A stretch of 64,000 nt of DNA from Photobacterium indicum (GTDB lineage Bacteria; Pseudomonadota; Gammaproteobacteria; Enterobacterales; Vibrionaceae), in NCBI RefSeq assembly GCF_003026215.1, contig NZ_PYOC01000008.1, positions 62,001 to 126,000 on the forward strand, read 5' to 3'. The position numbers and the translations under genes are program-made. The notes under the pieces are model-generated. The model was not told the origin of the DNA, did not search any database, and worked only from the letters and a program-made list of their open reading frames with translations. Of this stretch, positions 8,194 to 17,747 are shown in pieces. The first letter of the stretch is position 1, and every line of letters begins with the position of its first letter.

Positions 8194-8973
8194 ATGTTAA
8201 TTGTGGTTTCACCAGCAAAAACACTTGATTATGACTCTCCCTTAGCAACGCAAACTTATACGTTACCAGAGCTAACGGAGCACTCTTCTGAGTTGATGGA
8301 AGTGTGCCGCGAGTTAACGCCAATGGATATTGCTAGCCTGATGAAGGTGAGCGATAAAATTGCAGGTTTAAATGCAGCCCGCTTTGCTGAGTGGCAGCCA
8401 GAATTTACGACAGAGAATGCGCGTCAGGCTATTTTGGCATTCAAAGGCGATGTGTATACCGGGCTGGCAGCAGAAACCATGACGGAAGAAGATTTTGCCT
8501 ATACTCAGCAGCATCTTCGTATGTTGTCTGGCTTATACGGTTTGCTACGTCCGCTTGATTTAATGCAACCTTATCGCTTAGAGATGGGTACAAAGCTAGC
8601 CAACCCTCGTGGTGCTAATTTGTATCAGTTCTGGGGGAGTGTGATCACTGAAAAGCTTAATGCTGCGCTTGCTGAGCAGGGCGATAATATCTTGATCAAC
8701 TTGGCGTCAAATGAATACTTCAAATCGGTGAAACTAAAATCATTAGATGCACAGCTCATCACACCCGTTTTTAAAGATTGTAAGAACGGAAATTATAAAG
8801 TGATCAGCTTTTACGCTAAAAAAGCACGCGGCATGATGGCACGTTACATTATTGATAATCGTATTAAGTCGGTTGACGAGCTGAAGCAATTTGATGTGGC
8901 GGGTTACTATTTTGTGCCAGCAGAATCTACGAGTAAAGAGTTCGTCTTTAAACGTGAAGAGCAAGTGAAGTAA
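8194..8973 (+). CDS. yaaA: Peroxide stress protein YaaA
   Basis: A 259-residue cytoplasmic protein of the YaaA/DUF328 (UPF0246) family, which in E. coli lowers free iron and limits hydroxyl-radical damage during H2O2 stress. The opening [10 protein letters not shown], the segments [10 protein letters not shown] and [11 protein letters not shown], and [14 protein letters not shown] are characteristic. Full length compared with E. coli (258). A terminator separates it from the upstream AgcS gene, so it should have its own promoter in the spacer 8148-8193. It converges on srmB across a bidirectional terminator. Confidence 0.93.
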   Translation: MLIVVSPAKTLDYDSPLATQTYTLPELTEHSSELMEVCRELTPMDIASLMKVSDKIAGLNAARFAEWQPEFTTENARQAILAFKGDVYTGLAAETMTEEDFAYTQQHLRMLSGLYGLLRPLDLMQPYRLEMGTKLANPRGANLYQFWGSVITEKLNAALAEQGDNILINLASNEYFKSVKLKSLDAQLITPVFKDCKNGNYKVISFYAKKARGMMARYIIDNRIKSVDELKQFDVAGYYFVPAESTSKEFVFKREEQVK

Positions 8974-9045
8974 CGCCAATAGAGTGACGTGTTGAGCATC
9001 GTTTCAGCATATATTACGCTGTTATTATTTAGATATGCCAGATAA

Positions 9046-9078
9046 AAGAAAGGCAGAGATTTTATCTCTGCCTTTTTT
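9046..9078. terminator. Bidirectional terminator between yaaA and srmB
   Basis: Perfect 9-bp stem AGGCAGAGA / TCTCTGCCT (9051-9059 / 9065-9073) with T-rich runs on both strands, between two convergent genes. Confidence 0.85.
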
Positions 9079-9111
9079 ATTTCTCTGTTGTAGAGATAAA
9101 CCGAGAAGTGA

Positions 9112-10371
9112 TTAAGCTTCAGGCTTGTTCGCTGATGCTTTCTTTTTCTTCTTAGCAGCCTTCTTTTGCTTAGCCACTTTTAGCTTCTTATCGATTTTTA
9201 CTTTTTTCTTTTTAACTGTTTTAGCTTTTTTACTTGCTGGGCGTAAACCGTTGATGAAGCGTTCTGGCACTTCTTCTTCCATGTAACGGCTTACACGTTC
9301 GATCATCGCTTGATCGTGTGCTTCAATCAGTGAAATCGCAATACCTTTCTTGCCTGCACGTGCAGTACGTCCAATACGGTGTAAATACACGTCTGCGGTA
9401 CGTGGCATATCAAAGTTGATTACGTGGCTGATATCGGGTAAATCGATACCACGAGCCGCAACGTCGGTTGCAATCAGAATATTGACATCACCATCACGGA
9501 AACGAGCAATCGCATTGTTACGAGATAGCTGAGCCATTTCGCCTTGAATCCAGCTGCATTTCACGTTCATTGATGCAAGCTGATCACGTAACATAGCCAG
9601 ACGGTCACGGGTTTTCACAAAGACAATGCTGCGCTCTGCCTGATGCTTCAGGATTTGCTCAAGCAATGCCAATTTGTGACCCATGTCGTCGCAACGTAGG
9701 TAAAGCTGATGAATCTTCTTACGTTCGCGGCGCGAAGGTGCAGAGTTTACTTCTACAGGTTCAGTCAGAATCGTTTCTGAAAACTCACGAACGCCTTTAC
9801 CTTCTAGGGTTGCAGAGAACAGAAGGCTTTGACGACGCCAGCGACATTCATGGTTAATACGCTCAACAATTTTAGTGAAGCCCATATCTAGCATACGGTC
9901 GGCTTCATCTAAGATTAAGCATTCAATTGCTCGGCAATCGAAACGCTCGCTTTCAACGTACTCCATTAAACGTCCCGGTGTTGCCACAACGATATCTTGT
10001 GTTTTACCTAGAAGTTCTGCGTGGTCATCGTATGAAATACCGCCTGTGATCGTGAAGATCTTTAGGTGAGTATTTTTAGCTAATGCACGTGCATGGTCAG
10101 CAATTTGAATCGCAAGTTCACGCGTTGGGGTTAAAATTAATACACGCGCTGGCCCTGGCTTCTTACGAGGGAAATCAAGTAAGTGCTGGATCATCGGTAA
10201 AAGAAATGCAGCTGTTTTTCCGGTACCAGTAGGAGCGGAAGCCAATACGTCTCTACCGTCCAGGGCGTGAGGGATAGCCTGTGCCTGAACTTCGGTCGGG
10301 CGGGTGTAGCCGATTTCTTCAATCGCGTTTAAAAGTGCGCTATCTAACTCTAACTCGGAAAAGTCTTTCAC
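9112..10371 (-). CDS. srmB: DEAD-box ATP-dependent RNA helicase SrmB
   Basis: A 419-residue DEAD-box helicase. Motifs in order: Q-motif region (TRPTEVQAQAIP), Walker A APTGTGKT, PTRELAIQ, TGG, TPGRL, DEAD, SAT, then in the second RecA domain ATDVAARGID and HRIGRTARAG. A C-terminal tail of about 45 residues is very lysine-rich, typical for RNA binding. SrmB assists early 50S subunit assembly. The start is GTG 10371 with GAGGAG upstream. The family could also fit another DEAD helicase, but the neighbour trmN6 (yfiC) is the same as next to srmB in E. coli. Confidence 0.88.
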   Translation of the reverse strand: MKDFSELELDSALLNAIEEIGYTRPTEVQAQAIPHALDGRDVLASAPTGTGKTAAFLLPMIQHLLDFPRKKPGPARVLILTPTRELAIQIADHARALAKNTHLKIFTITGGISYDDHAELLGKTQDIVVATPGRLMEYVESERFDCRAIECLILDEADRMLDMGFTKIVERINHECRWRRQSLLFSATLEGKGVREFSETILTEPVEVNSAPSRRERKKIHQLYLRCDDMGHKLALLEQILKHQAERSIVFVKTRDRLAMLRDQLASMNVKCSWIQGEMAQLSRNNAIARFRDGDVNILIATDVAARGIDLPDISHVINFDMPRTADVYLHRIGRTARAGKKGIAISLIEAHDQAMIERVSRYMEEEVPERFINGLRPASKKAKTVKKKKVKIDKKLKVAKQKKAAKKKKKASANKPEA

Positions 10372-10563
10372 CAGTTATTTCTCCTCGGACAAGACCAACT
10401 CCAATAACAATCGCCACCTTTTCCGGTGCAGGATAATGGATCGATCATTAGTGGTTTTAATATAAGGGGCGGCATTATAGAGGCTATTGCCGCAAGTATC
10501 ACCGATTAAAGCATAAAAACTTCATTGATTACGCTTACAACGCTTCTTTGGCTAACGTATTCA

Positions 10564-11286
10564 TCAAAGCTTAAGATAAAAATCACGAGTCAAAGACACA
10601 AACTGCGCGGAATATTGCCCGCTATTATGGATACATAATGTTTCTTTTTGCGTGTCTAATTTCACCGTACTGGGGGTAAGTTCGATCAATAGCCGACTAA
10701 CGGGCTTTCTTTCAGTGCTTTTTACTTCGCATAATCGTTGACAATGTAAGCCATATTTTTCAGCAGCTTGAATGATTTTGCGCCCTTCGTATTCTGGCAA
10801 TATTAAGCTTACGATCCCTTTTGGCGCGAGTAAGTACGTGATGGATTGCAATAACACATCATGGGTTAACGTATCGGTATGCCGCGCTGTCGCTCTTGTT
10901 TGGTTGTCGGCTTGTAATCCAAAATTAAAATAGGGCGGATTACATATAATGTTTTCAATATTATTTTTAGGCTGTGTATGGATCCATCGTTGGATATCTT
11001 GCTTTACGCAGTGTAAAGAGGATGACCATGGCGAATTAGAAAAATTTTTCGTAGCAGCATCTGCGGCAGAATTATCTAATTCAATCGCTGTTATCGAACA
11101 TAATGCTGGTGCAATACGCTGCGCCATCATCAAAGCCAGTAGACCACTGCCTGTACCAATATCAATGAGCTTTCCGTGTTTAGGTAGTGTCGCCCATGCT
11201 CCGAGTAATACCCCATCAGTGCTGACTGCCATACCGCATCCCCCGTCGTCGACGTGGAACTGTTTGAATGTAAAACCTTTTGCCAT
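10564..11286 (-). CDS. trmN6: tRNA1(Val) (adenine37-N6)-methyltransferase
   Basis: A 240-residue class I SAM-dependent methyltransferase of the YfiC/TrmN6 family, which makes m6A37 in tRNA-Val. The SAM-binding motif LIDIGTGSGLLALM and the catalytic NPPYF motif for N6-adenine methylation are clear; the opening FTFKQFHVDDGGCGMAVSTDG is family-typical. I choose ATG 11286 because AGGAGG stands just before it; the longer reading from 11307 overlaps that site. In E. coli yfiC is divergent from srmB, whereas here both are on the minus strand with a 192-bp gap. Confidence 0.9.
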   Translation of the reverse strand: MAKGFTFKQFHVDDGGCGMAVSTDGVLLGAWATLPKHGKLIDIGTGSGLLALMMAQRIAPALCSITAIELDNSAADAATKNFSNSPWSSSLHCVKQDIQRWIHTQPKNNIENIICNPPYFNFGLQADNQTRATARHTDTLTHDVLLQSITYLLAPKGIVSLILPEYEGRKIIQAAEKYGLHCQRLCEVKSTERKPVSRLLIELTPSTVKLDTQKETLCIHNSGQYSAQFVSLTRDFYLKL

Positions 11287-11314
11287 TCTGCCTCCTCTAT
11301 TTACCAACAGTATA

Positions 11315-11449
11315 ATACCAATTTAAGCAAATATTAGATCCTCCTTATTGGTTAAAATTGACATGCAAGAGATTTAAACATCGACTTATCAAACAATGAG
11401 ATAGAGACAGATAAATACTGTAATTAATATTTAAATTCCGTATCGGTAT
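11315..11449. repeat. Short repeat element (family A, diverged copy)
   Basis: Begins ATACCAATTTAA and over about 45 bp aligns with the left part of the element at 3851, including the shared TTGGTTAAAAT/CTGGTTAAAAT block. A GGTAT at 11445-11449 may be the remnant of the right end, but the inverted repeat is poor. It lies just upstream of trmN6 and within the 430-bp gap before brnQ. Confidence 0.5.
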
Positions 11450-11720
11450 TGTTATGTAGTTGTAAGTATTGTTTTGCATTTATTGGATTAAAAGCTTTTA
11501 CTGGCTTGTAGTTCTTATTTTTAAGTTAAAACTGGTGTTATATGCTAGTTATTAGTGCGCGAAGCCAAAGATTATGGTGTTTTTAGTTACCTCGTTGCTA
11601 ATTGTTAACTTTTTCTTCATTATGCTGCGATAAGTGTCACATTTAGCAACATGTATTGCGTGACATAAATTATAAGAAACAAACACAACTAATAAACAAA
11701 TACGAGTGGGAAGGTGTAGT
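11450..11720. other. Spacer upstream of brnQ
   Basis: About 270 bp of AT-rich sequence that must hold the brnQ promoter. I see no operator or terminator that I can name. Confidence 0.45.
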
Positions 11721-13028
11721 TTGAAGAAAACACTGAAAGTAACAGATATCTTGGCGTTAGGTTTTATGACCTTCGCATTTTTCTTAGGGGCGGGTAATAT
11801 TATTTTCCCACCTCAAGCGGGTCAACAAGCGGGTGATCACCTTATACCAGCGATGCTTGGTTTCCTTTCTACGGGGGTTAGCTTACCGTTGATTGCCATT
11901 ATTGCCGTTGCACTAGCTGGTGGTTGGAAAGGGCTTACTCGTGACTTACCGTCTAAAGTGGCTACTTTACTTGCGGTATTAATCTTTATTGTTATTGGGC
12001 CTGCATTTGCTGCACCTCGTGCTGGTCTTGTTGCTTACGAAATGGGTGTTAAACCCTTTATTGCCGATGCCGGACAGCTTAGCTTAACAATCTTCTCTAT
12101 AGTCTTTTTTGCTATTGCTCTGTTCCTTTCTCGCTCTCGTGGCAACTTAGTGGATTTAGTGGGTAAGTTTTTAACACCAATCCTCTTCCTTGCTCTAGTG
12201 GCATTAGCTGTGGCTGTTGTGGTTAATCCACAAGATGCGATTGAAGCGGCGAAAGGTGATTACGTTGACATGCCTTTCCTTAAAGGATTCGTTGAAGGCT
12301 ACAACACACTGGATGCCGTAGCTGCATTGCTATTTGGTATGGTGATTGTTGATGCAGTACGTAGCAAAGGCATTACAGATGAAACCGAGACACGTAAATA
12401 CTTAATCTGTGCTGGCTTAATTGCCGCTGCGGGTTTGGCTTTTGTTTATATTTCACTATTCTACCTAGGCGCAACAAGTGGCGTAATTGCTGGCAGTGCT
12501 GCTAATGGTGGCGATATTCTTGCTATTTACGTGGCGGCATTGTTTGGCCCTGCTGGGCAAATGATTTTGTCATTAATTGTTTTATTAGCCTGTTTAACGA
12601 CGGTTGTTGGTCTATTAACGGCGTGTTCTGAGTACTTCTCTTCACTGACTAAGTGGTCTTACGAGAAGTGGGTAACATTACTGGCTGTAATTTGTTGTGT
12701 AGTCGCAAACGTTGGTCTTAATCAGTTAATTACGATTTCGTTACCTGCATTGTTTGCACTGTATCCAATTGCTATGGCATTGGTAATACTGACCTTTATT
12801 CGTCGTTGGTTACCAAATCCAGTATTGTCTTACCGTGTAGTAATGATTGTGGCATTGTCGTTCAGCCTAATTGATGCTGCAAAAGTAGCGGGCTTTGATG
12901 TGTCGGCATTCAGAATTATCCCTCTGTTTGACTACGGTATGGCATGGTTACTGCCAACAACTATTGCTCTCGTTATTACCTGCGTTATTGGTGGTAAAGT
13001 CGCTCAGCAAACACGTCAAACTGCATAA
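11721..13028 (+). CDS. brnQ: Branched-chain amino acid:cation symporter BrnQ
   Basis: A 435-residue polytopic inner-membrane carrier of the LIVCS family, importing leucine, isoleucine and valine with Na+ or H+. Typical features are the N-terminal FAFFLGAGNIIFPPQAG motif, the APRAGLVAYEMG segment and about twelve hydrophobic helices. I use TTG 11721, with GGGAAGG upstream at 6 nt; an alternative GTG at 11706 lies in front of that ribosome site and would add five residues. It stands alone and ends at a strong bidirectional terminator. Confidence 0.88.
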   Translation: MKKTLKVTDILALGFMTFAFFLGAGNIIFPPQAGQQAGDHLIPAMLGFLSTGVSLPLIAIIAVALAGGWKGLTRDLPSKVATLLAVLIFIVIGPAFAAPRAGLVAYEMGVKPFIADAGQLSLTIFSIVFFAIALFLSRSRGNLVDLVGKFLTPILFLALVALAVAVVVNPQDAIEAAKGDYVDMPFLKGFVEGYNTLDAVAALLFGMVIVDAVRSKGITDETETRKYLICAGLIAAAGLAFVYISLFYLGATSGVIAGSAANGGDILAIYVAALFGPAGQMILSLIVLLACLTTVVGLLTACSEYFSSLTKWSYEKWVTLLAVICCVVANVGLNQLITISLPALFALYPIAMALVILTFIRRWLPNPVLSYRVVMIVALSFSLIDAAKVAGFDVSAFRIIPLFDYGMAWLLPTTIALVITCVIGGKVAQQTRQTA

Positions 13029-13057
13029 TTATTTTTTGTATTAAAAATTGCATTAAA

Positions 13058-13092
13058 ACAAAACGGGATGCCATTATGGCATCCCGTTTTTT
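13058..13092. terminator. Bidirectional terminator between brnQ and fldB
   Basis: Perfect 14-bp stem (13060-13073 / 13077-13090) with loop TTA; A-run on the left and T-run on the right, between convergent genes. Confidence 0.9.
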
Positions 13093-13141
13093 GTTGGCTC
13101 CAAAGCATTTTGTTGATTGAAGCTAATTCAAGACAAGAGAC

Positions 13142-13663
13142 TTAGAGTGAATCGCTATATTCAGTCAGTATTTGCTCACACCACTGTGTAATGCGTTCAT
13201 CACTCATTTCAAACTGGCTGTCTTCATCGAGGGCTAAACCGACAAAGAATTCTTCATCTTCTGTTAGTGCTTTCGATGCTTCAAATTGGTAGCTATCATT
13301 ATTTGGCCAATAACCAACGACGTTAATGCCTGTTGGCAGCAGTTTGTCGTGCAGCATGCCCATCGCATCTAAAAACCACTCAGTGTAGCCTTCTTGATCG
13401 CCCATACCGAAGAAAGCCACGGTTTTACCTGCAAGGGTTAACCCATCGAGTTGTTCCCATACCGCTTCCCAATCTTCTTGTAGCTCGCCGAAATCCCATG
13501 TTGAGATACCCATGATCAGCATGTCAAAGTTGTTCATTTCACTGATCGGTGTTTCTTTGATGTTGTGCAGTTCAACGAGTTCATCACCAATACACTCGCG
13601 GATTTTTTCTGCCGCCATTTCTGTGTAACAAGTTGTTGAACCGTAGAATAGGCCAATTTTCAT
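13142..13663 (-). CDS. fldB: Flavodoxin FldB
   Basis: A 173-residue long-chain flavodoxin, a soluble FMN protein that carries low-potential electrons. The FMN phosphate loop YGSTTCYTE replaces the usual GSxTGxT form, as in FldB proteins; the isoalloxazine-stacking segments [14 protein letters not shown] and [13 protein letters not shown] are present. The protein is strongly acidic. It is divergent from xerD, as fldB is next to xerD in E. coli. FldB rather than FldA is supported by both this context and the phosphate-loop sequence. Confidence 0.9.
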   Translation of the reverse strand: MKIGLFYGSTTCYTEMAAEKIRECIGDELVELHNIKETPISEMNNFDMLIMGISTWDFGELQEDWEAVWEQLDGLTLAGKTVAFFGMGDQEGYTEWFLDAMGMLHDKLLPTGINVVGYWPNNDSYQFEASKALTEDEEFFVGLALDEDSQFEMSDERITQWCEQILTEYSDSL

Positions 13664-13876
13664 GCTGATAATCCATTGGTGTATGTAATGGCTGAGAGTT
13701 TACCTAGCTTCTTTCTATTCCTCTATGTTTTATCTCGCGGTTTTGTTGTGTTTCAGTGTTATCGGCTGTGATATGACAAGTTACTTTTAGGTCTAAATAG
13801 ACTACCATGAGAAAAGTACTGTGTTTATATCCATGCATTTCAGTTGGTGTATTTGCATATAGGGTTAGAGGTTGTT

Positions 13877-14773
13877 GTGGAAAACGACGAAAATATTATT
13901 GAACGCTTTCTAGATGCAATGTGGATGGAAAGAGGGTTATCAGAAAATACGCTGATGTCTTATCGCAATGATTTAACTAAATTGCGAAAGTGGACTGAAG
14001 AAAAAAGTTATCGCTTAATAACGTTATCTGCTGATGATTTACAGCGGTATCAGCAATGGCTATTTGATGCCGATTTTAAACAAACATCACGTGCGCGCAT
14101 GGTGTCGGCTATTCGCCGTTTATTCCAGTATCTATACCGTGAAAAAATGCGTGATGATGATCCGAGCAGCATGATGGTGAGCCCACGCTTACCTAAACGT
14201 CTACCGAAAGATTTAACCGAAGAGCAAGTCAGTGCTTTGCTTGAGGCTCCAGATACCAATAACCCAATAGAGTTGCGTGATAAAGCGATGTTAGAGTTGC
14301 TTTATGCCACAGGGTTACGTGTTACCGAGTTGGTGAGCTTAACCATGGAAAATACGAGTTTACGTCAAGGCGTGGTGAGGGTGTTAGGTAAGGGGGAAAA
14401 AGAACGTTTAGTGCCTATGGGGGAAAATGCAATTGATTGGATTGAAGAATTCATTGATAGCGGTCGCCCGCAGTTATTAGGTGAGAAAAGTTCTGATGTA
14501 TTGTTTCCCAGTAAACGCGCAAGGCAAATGACAAGGCAGACGTTTTGGCATCGTATTAAGTATTATGCGGTGATTGCTGGAATAGATACCGATACATTGT
14601 CGCCCCACGTGATGAGGCATGCATTTGCAACCCATTTATTGAATCATGGTGCTGATTTACGTGTGGTACAGATGCTGCTTGGGCATAGTGATTTATCTAC
14701 CACTCAGATCTATACTCATGTAGCGACAGAGCGATTAAAACAACTACATGCGACGCATCACCCTCGTGCTTAA
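13877..14773 (+). CDS. xerD: Site-specific tyrosine recombinase XerD
   Basis: Exactly 298 residues from GTG 13877, the same length as E. coli XerD; AGAGG lies upstream at a good distance. A reading from 13844 adds 11 residues without support. XerD acts with XerC and FtsK at dif to resolve chromosome dimers. The N-terminal SAM-like domain (ERFLDAMWMERGLSENT) precedes the catalytic domain with its Arg (TGLRVTEL), Lys (GKGEKER), HxxR (HVMRH), His (LGHSDLSTTQ) and nucleophile Tyr279 (IYTHV). It heads the conserved order xerD-dsbC-recJ-prfB-lysS. Confidence 0.95.
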   Translation: MENDENIIERFLDAMWMERGLSENTLMSYRNDLTKLRKWTEEKSYRLITLSADDLQRYQQWLFDADFKQTSRARMVSAIRRLFQYLYREKMRDDDPSSMMVSPRLPKRLPKDLTEEQVSALLEAPDTNNPIELRDKAMLELLYATGLRVTELVSLTMENTSLRQGVVRVLGKGEKERLVPMGENAIDWIEEFIDSGRPQLLGEKSSDVLFPSKRARQMTRQTFWHRIKYYAVIAGIDTDTLSPHVMRHAFATHLLNHGADLRVVQMLLGHSDLSTTQIYTHVATERLKQLHATHHPRA

Positions 14774-14926
14774 TGATTTAAGTGCTAGTACATATGCGAC
14801 TTAATAATAAAGATGATCGAGTTCATCTAGTAACTGCTCTGTGACTACCCGTATAATGAACTTTGAAAGTTTTTCGGACTCTCACTGGTCTACTCTTTAT
14901 ATTACTTTTTTAAAGGATCTAGTCGA

Positions 14927-15649
14927 ATGCACTTTTTTGGCCGAACATTACTTGCGACTGTGGTTGCGTTAACTGCTTTTTCTGCAGCAGCAAAGCCCGA
15001 CGAGGCTGCAATTAAAACGAAATTGGGTGCGCTAGGTTTAGCTCCAAGCTCGATTTCTCCTTCTCCTATTTCAGGCATGAACGAAGCGGTGACTGAGCGT
15101 GGCGTTGTTTACGTGTCTGATGACGGCAATTACTTTATTGCAGGGCATTTGTATCAGAATACGGGTGCCGAGCCAGTGAATCTAACCGAACAAAAAATGG
15201 CGAAGATTAACAAAGACAAACTGCAAGGCATGGAAGATGAAATGATCATCTATCCTGCGAAAGACGAAAAATATGTCGTGACTGTTTTCACCGATACGAC
15301 ATGTGGCTATTGCCGTAAGCTACACGGTGAAATGCAAGCATATAACGATGCGGGTATCACCATTCGCTACCTTGCTTTCCCTCGTGGCGGCGAGCGCTCT
15401 GGTAACTTCGAGCAAATGAGTGCTATTTGGGGTGCGAAAGATAAAGCAAAAGCCATGAATGATGCGAAGGGCGGCACATTTGACGACAATGGTATTAAGT
15501 TACGTGAAGACCTTGTTCGTAAGCATTATGAATTGGGTGTTGCTATGGGTGTGAGTGGTACGCCTGCATTAATCTTGGAAGATGGCACAATGCTGCCGGG
15601 TTATCAGCCTGCGCCTATGCTGCGTAAAATGTTAGATAACCGTAGCTAA
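14927..15649 (+). CDS. dsbC: Thiol:disulfide interchange protein DsbC
   Basis: A 240-residue periplasmic disulfide isomerase. A signal peptide is visible (short basic start, hydrophobic core, cleavage near AAAKP at residues 20-24), followed by the dimerisation domain and a thioredoxin fold with the active site C126-G-Y-C129. The cis-proline loop GVSGTPALIL is also present. It corrects wrong disulfides and is kept reduced by DsbD. A 153-bp gap separates it from xerD, and a strong terminator-like hairpin separates it from recJ. Confidence 0.94.
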   Translation: MHFFGRTLLATVVALTAFSAAAKPDEAAIKTKLGALGLAPSSISPSPISGMNEAVTERGVVYVSDDGNYFIAGHLYQNTGAEPVNLTEQKMAKINKDKLQGMEDEMIIYPAKDEKYVVTVFTDTTCGYCRKLHGEMQAYNDAGITIRYLAFPRGGERSGNFEQMSAIWGAKDKAKAMNDAKGGTFDDNGIKLREDLVRKHYELGVAMGVSGTPALILEDGTMLPGYQPAPMLRKMLDNRS

Positions 15650-15699
15650 TATATGGTTTGCTTATAGACCGTTACTGGTCGCAAGTGCCAAATAATACA

Positions 15700-15748
15700 T
15701 CATGAAAGCCCGTAATCTGATTCAGTCAGATTACGGGCTTTTTCATGG
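15700..15748 (+). terminator. Terminator downstream of dsbC
   Basis: Perfect 14-bp stem (15707-15720 / 15726-15739) with a TTCAG loop followed by T-run; outer bases can extend the stem past a small bulge. It would limit read-through into recJ. Confidence 0.88.
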
Positions 15749-15817
15749 TTTGTACCAAAAAATGAGATAGAATGTGATGTATTAATCACACATTACCCAT
15801 GCCGGAAATTACCTATT

Positions 15818-17542
15818 ATGATTGAAGTTAAACGTCGACCGACTGCCGATATTTCCGGCTTTTCATCTGCGACGCCACCATTATTACAGCGTATTTATGC
15901 TAGTCGTGGTATTGCATCAGAGCTTGAACTTGAGCGTGGTGCAAAAGGGCTATTAAGTTACGAACAACTGCATGGTATCGAGCCTGCCGTGCAGCTATTG
16001 GTGACGGCGTTGGCTGAAAACCGACGTATTATTATTGTGGGTGATTTCGATGCCGATGGTGCCACCAGTTCAGCCTTATCGGTATTGGCATTACGCATGC
16101 TTGGCTGTAGCAATGTCGATTATTTAATTCCCAACCGCGTTGAAGACGGCTACGGCTTAAGCCCAGAAGTGGTTGATCAAGCTGAAGCGCGTGGCGCAGA
16201 AGTGATCATGACGGTGGATAATGGCGTATCGTCGATTGCTGGTGTGGCTGCTGCAAAAGCTAAAGGCATGCAAGTATTGGTGACTGATCACCACTTACAG
16301 GGGAAGGAGTTACCGATTGCAGATGCCATCGTGAACCCTAATCTCGATGTGTGTACGTTCCCTTCGAAAGCATTATGCGGTGTGGGCGTAGCCTTTTATT
16401 TAATGCTGGCATTGCGTGCGGAATTACGAAATATCAATTGGTTCGAACAGCAAGGTATTCCAGTGCCGAACTTAGCAGAGCTGCTGGATTTAGTTGCGCT
16501 GGGCACTGTGGCTGATGTTGTTGCACTTGATGGGAATAATCGGATACTCGTGCATCAAGGCCTTCAGCGAATTAGAGCGGGAAAATGTCGCCCGGGTATT
16601 CAAGCATTAATTGAAGTGGCAAATCGCGATCCGGCCCGTTTAGTGACGAGCGACTTGGGTTTTGCGCTTGGTCCCCGAATTAATGCGGCAGGGCGATTAG
16701 ATGACATGTCTTTTGGTGTCGAGTTATTGCTATGTAACCACATTCAAGCAGCACGCCGTATGGCATCAGAGCTTGATGGTCTAAACCAAACCCGAAAAGA
16801 AATAGAACATGGCATGAAAGAAGAAGCGCTGGCTATTTGTGAACGCATCTCATTTAATCAGCAAGATATGCCTTATGGTTTGGCGCTATTTCAGCGTGAT
16901 TGGCACCAAGGTGTGATTGGTATTTTGGCATCACGTATTAAAGATTTATATCACCGCCCTGTTATTGCGTTTGCTGATGCGGGAGAGGGTGAAATTAAAG
17001 GGTCTTGCCGTTCTATTCCTGGTTTACATATGCGAGATGTGCTTGATCTTATCGATACGCGAAACCCAGGGATGATTTTAAAGTTTGGTGGTCATGCGAT
17101 GGCGGCTGGTTTAACCATACCTGAAGACCAACTTAGTGGTTTTAGTAAAGCGTTTGATGACATTGTACGTAGCCAGTTAGATGAAGATGCACTGAAAGGT
17201 GTATTTTTGACCGACGGGGAACTCGTTGCGAACGAATTGAATATTGAGACTGCAGAAGTGTTACGCAATGGTGGCCCTTGGGGACAGCAATTCCCTGAAC
17301 CATCATTTGATGGCACGTTCCGTTTACTGCATCAAAAGCTGGTGGGTAGTAAGCACTTAAAAATGATGGTTGAGCCGATAAATGGGGGCAGCGTTATCGA
17401 TGCCATTGCTTTTAACGTTGATCTTAAATCTTGGCCTGATGCTTCTGTACAACAGGTCGATCTTGTTTATCGACTCGATGTGAATGAATTTCGTGGAAAT
17501 CGAAGTGTGCAATTGATGATTGAACACTTGGTTGCAAAATAA
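15818..17542 (+). CDS. recJ: Single-stranded-DNA-specific exonuclease RecJ
   Basis: A 574-residue 5'-3' ssDNA exonuclease of the DHH phosphoesterase superfamily, active in RecF-pathway recombination and in mismatch and base excision repair. Motifs in order: DFDADGATSS (motif I, about residue 77), TVDNGVSS, VTDHHLQ (the DHH signature), LGTVADVV, GPRINAAGR, and the DHHA1-domain motif GGHAMAAG near 425. All metal ligands appear intact. Length matches E. coli RecJ (577). It lies between dsbC and prfB as in E. coli. Confidence 0.95.
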   Translation: MIEVKRRPTADISGFSSATPPLLQRIYASRGIASELELERGAKGLLSYEQLHGIEPAVQLLVTALAENRRIIIVGDFDADGATSSALSVLALRMLGCSNVDYLIPNRVEDGYGLSPEVVDQAEARGAEVIMTVDNGVSSIAGVAAAKAKGMQVLVTDHHLQGKELPIADAIVNPNLDVCTFPSKALCGVGVAFYLMLALRAELRNINWFEQQGIPVPNLAELLDLVALGTVADVVALDGNNRILVHQGLQRIRAGKCRPGIQALIEVANRDPARLVTSDLGFALGPRINAAGRLDDMSFGVELLLCNHIQAARRMASELDGLNQTRKEIEHGMKEEALAICERISFNQQDMPYGLALFQRDWHQGVIGILASRIKDLYHRPVIAFADAGEGEIKGSCRSIPGLHMRDVLDLIDTRNPGMILKFGGHAMAAGLTIPEDQLSGFSKAFDDIVRSQLDEDALKGVFLTDGELVANELNIETAEVLRNGGPWGQQFPEPSFDGTFRLLHQKLVGSKHLKMMVEPINGGSVIDAIAFNVDLKSWPDASVQQVDLVYRLDVNEFRGNRSVQLMIEHLVAK

Positions 17543-17747
17543 TCAATATACCGCCATAAAATTGATGCTTAACAAGATGATAAACGGCTTCAAGGTTTAT
17601 CATCTTCGACTTAATACTGAAGTTGAGACATAGATGATCGCTATCTCTCAACAATTAGGGTAAGAAACCCCATTACAGCGCTGTATATTCTAGAGACAAT
17701 TCGATAGAATCTTGCGGTTATGTCCGTTTCGGTGATGAAGAGTGGCA

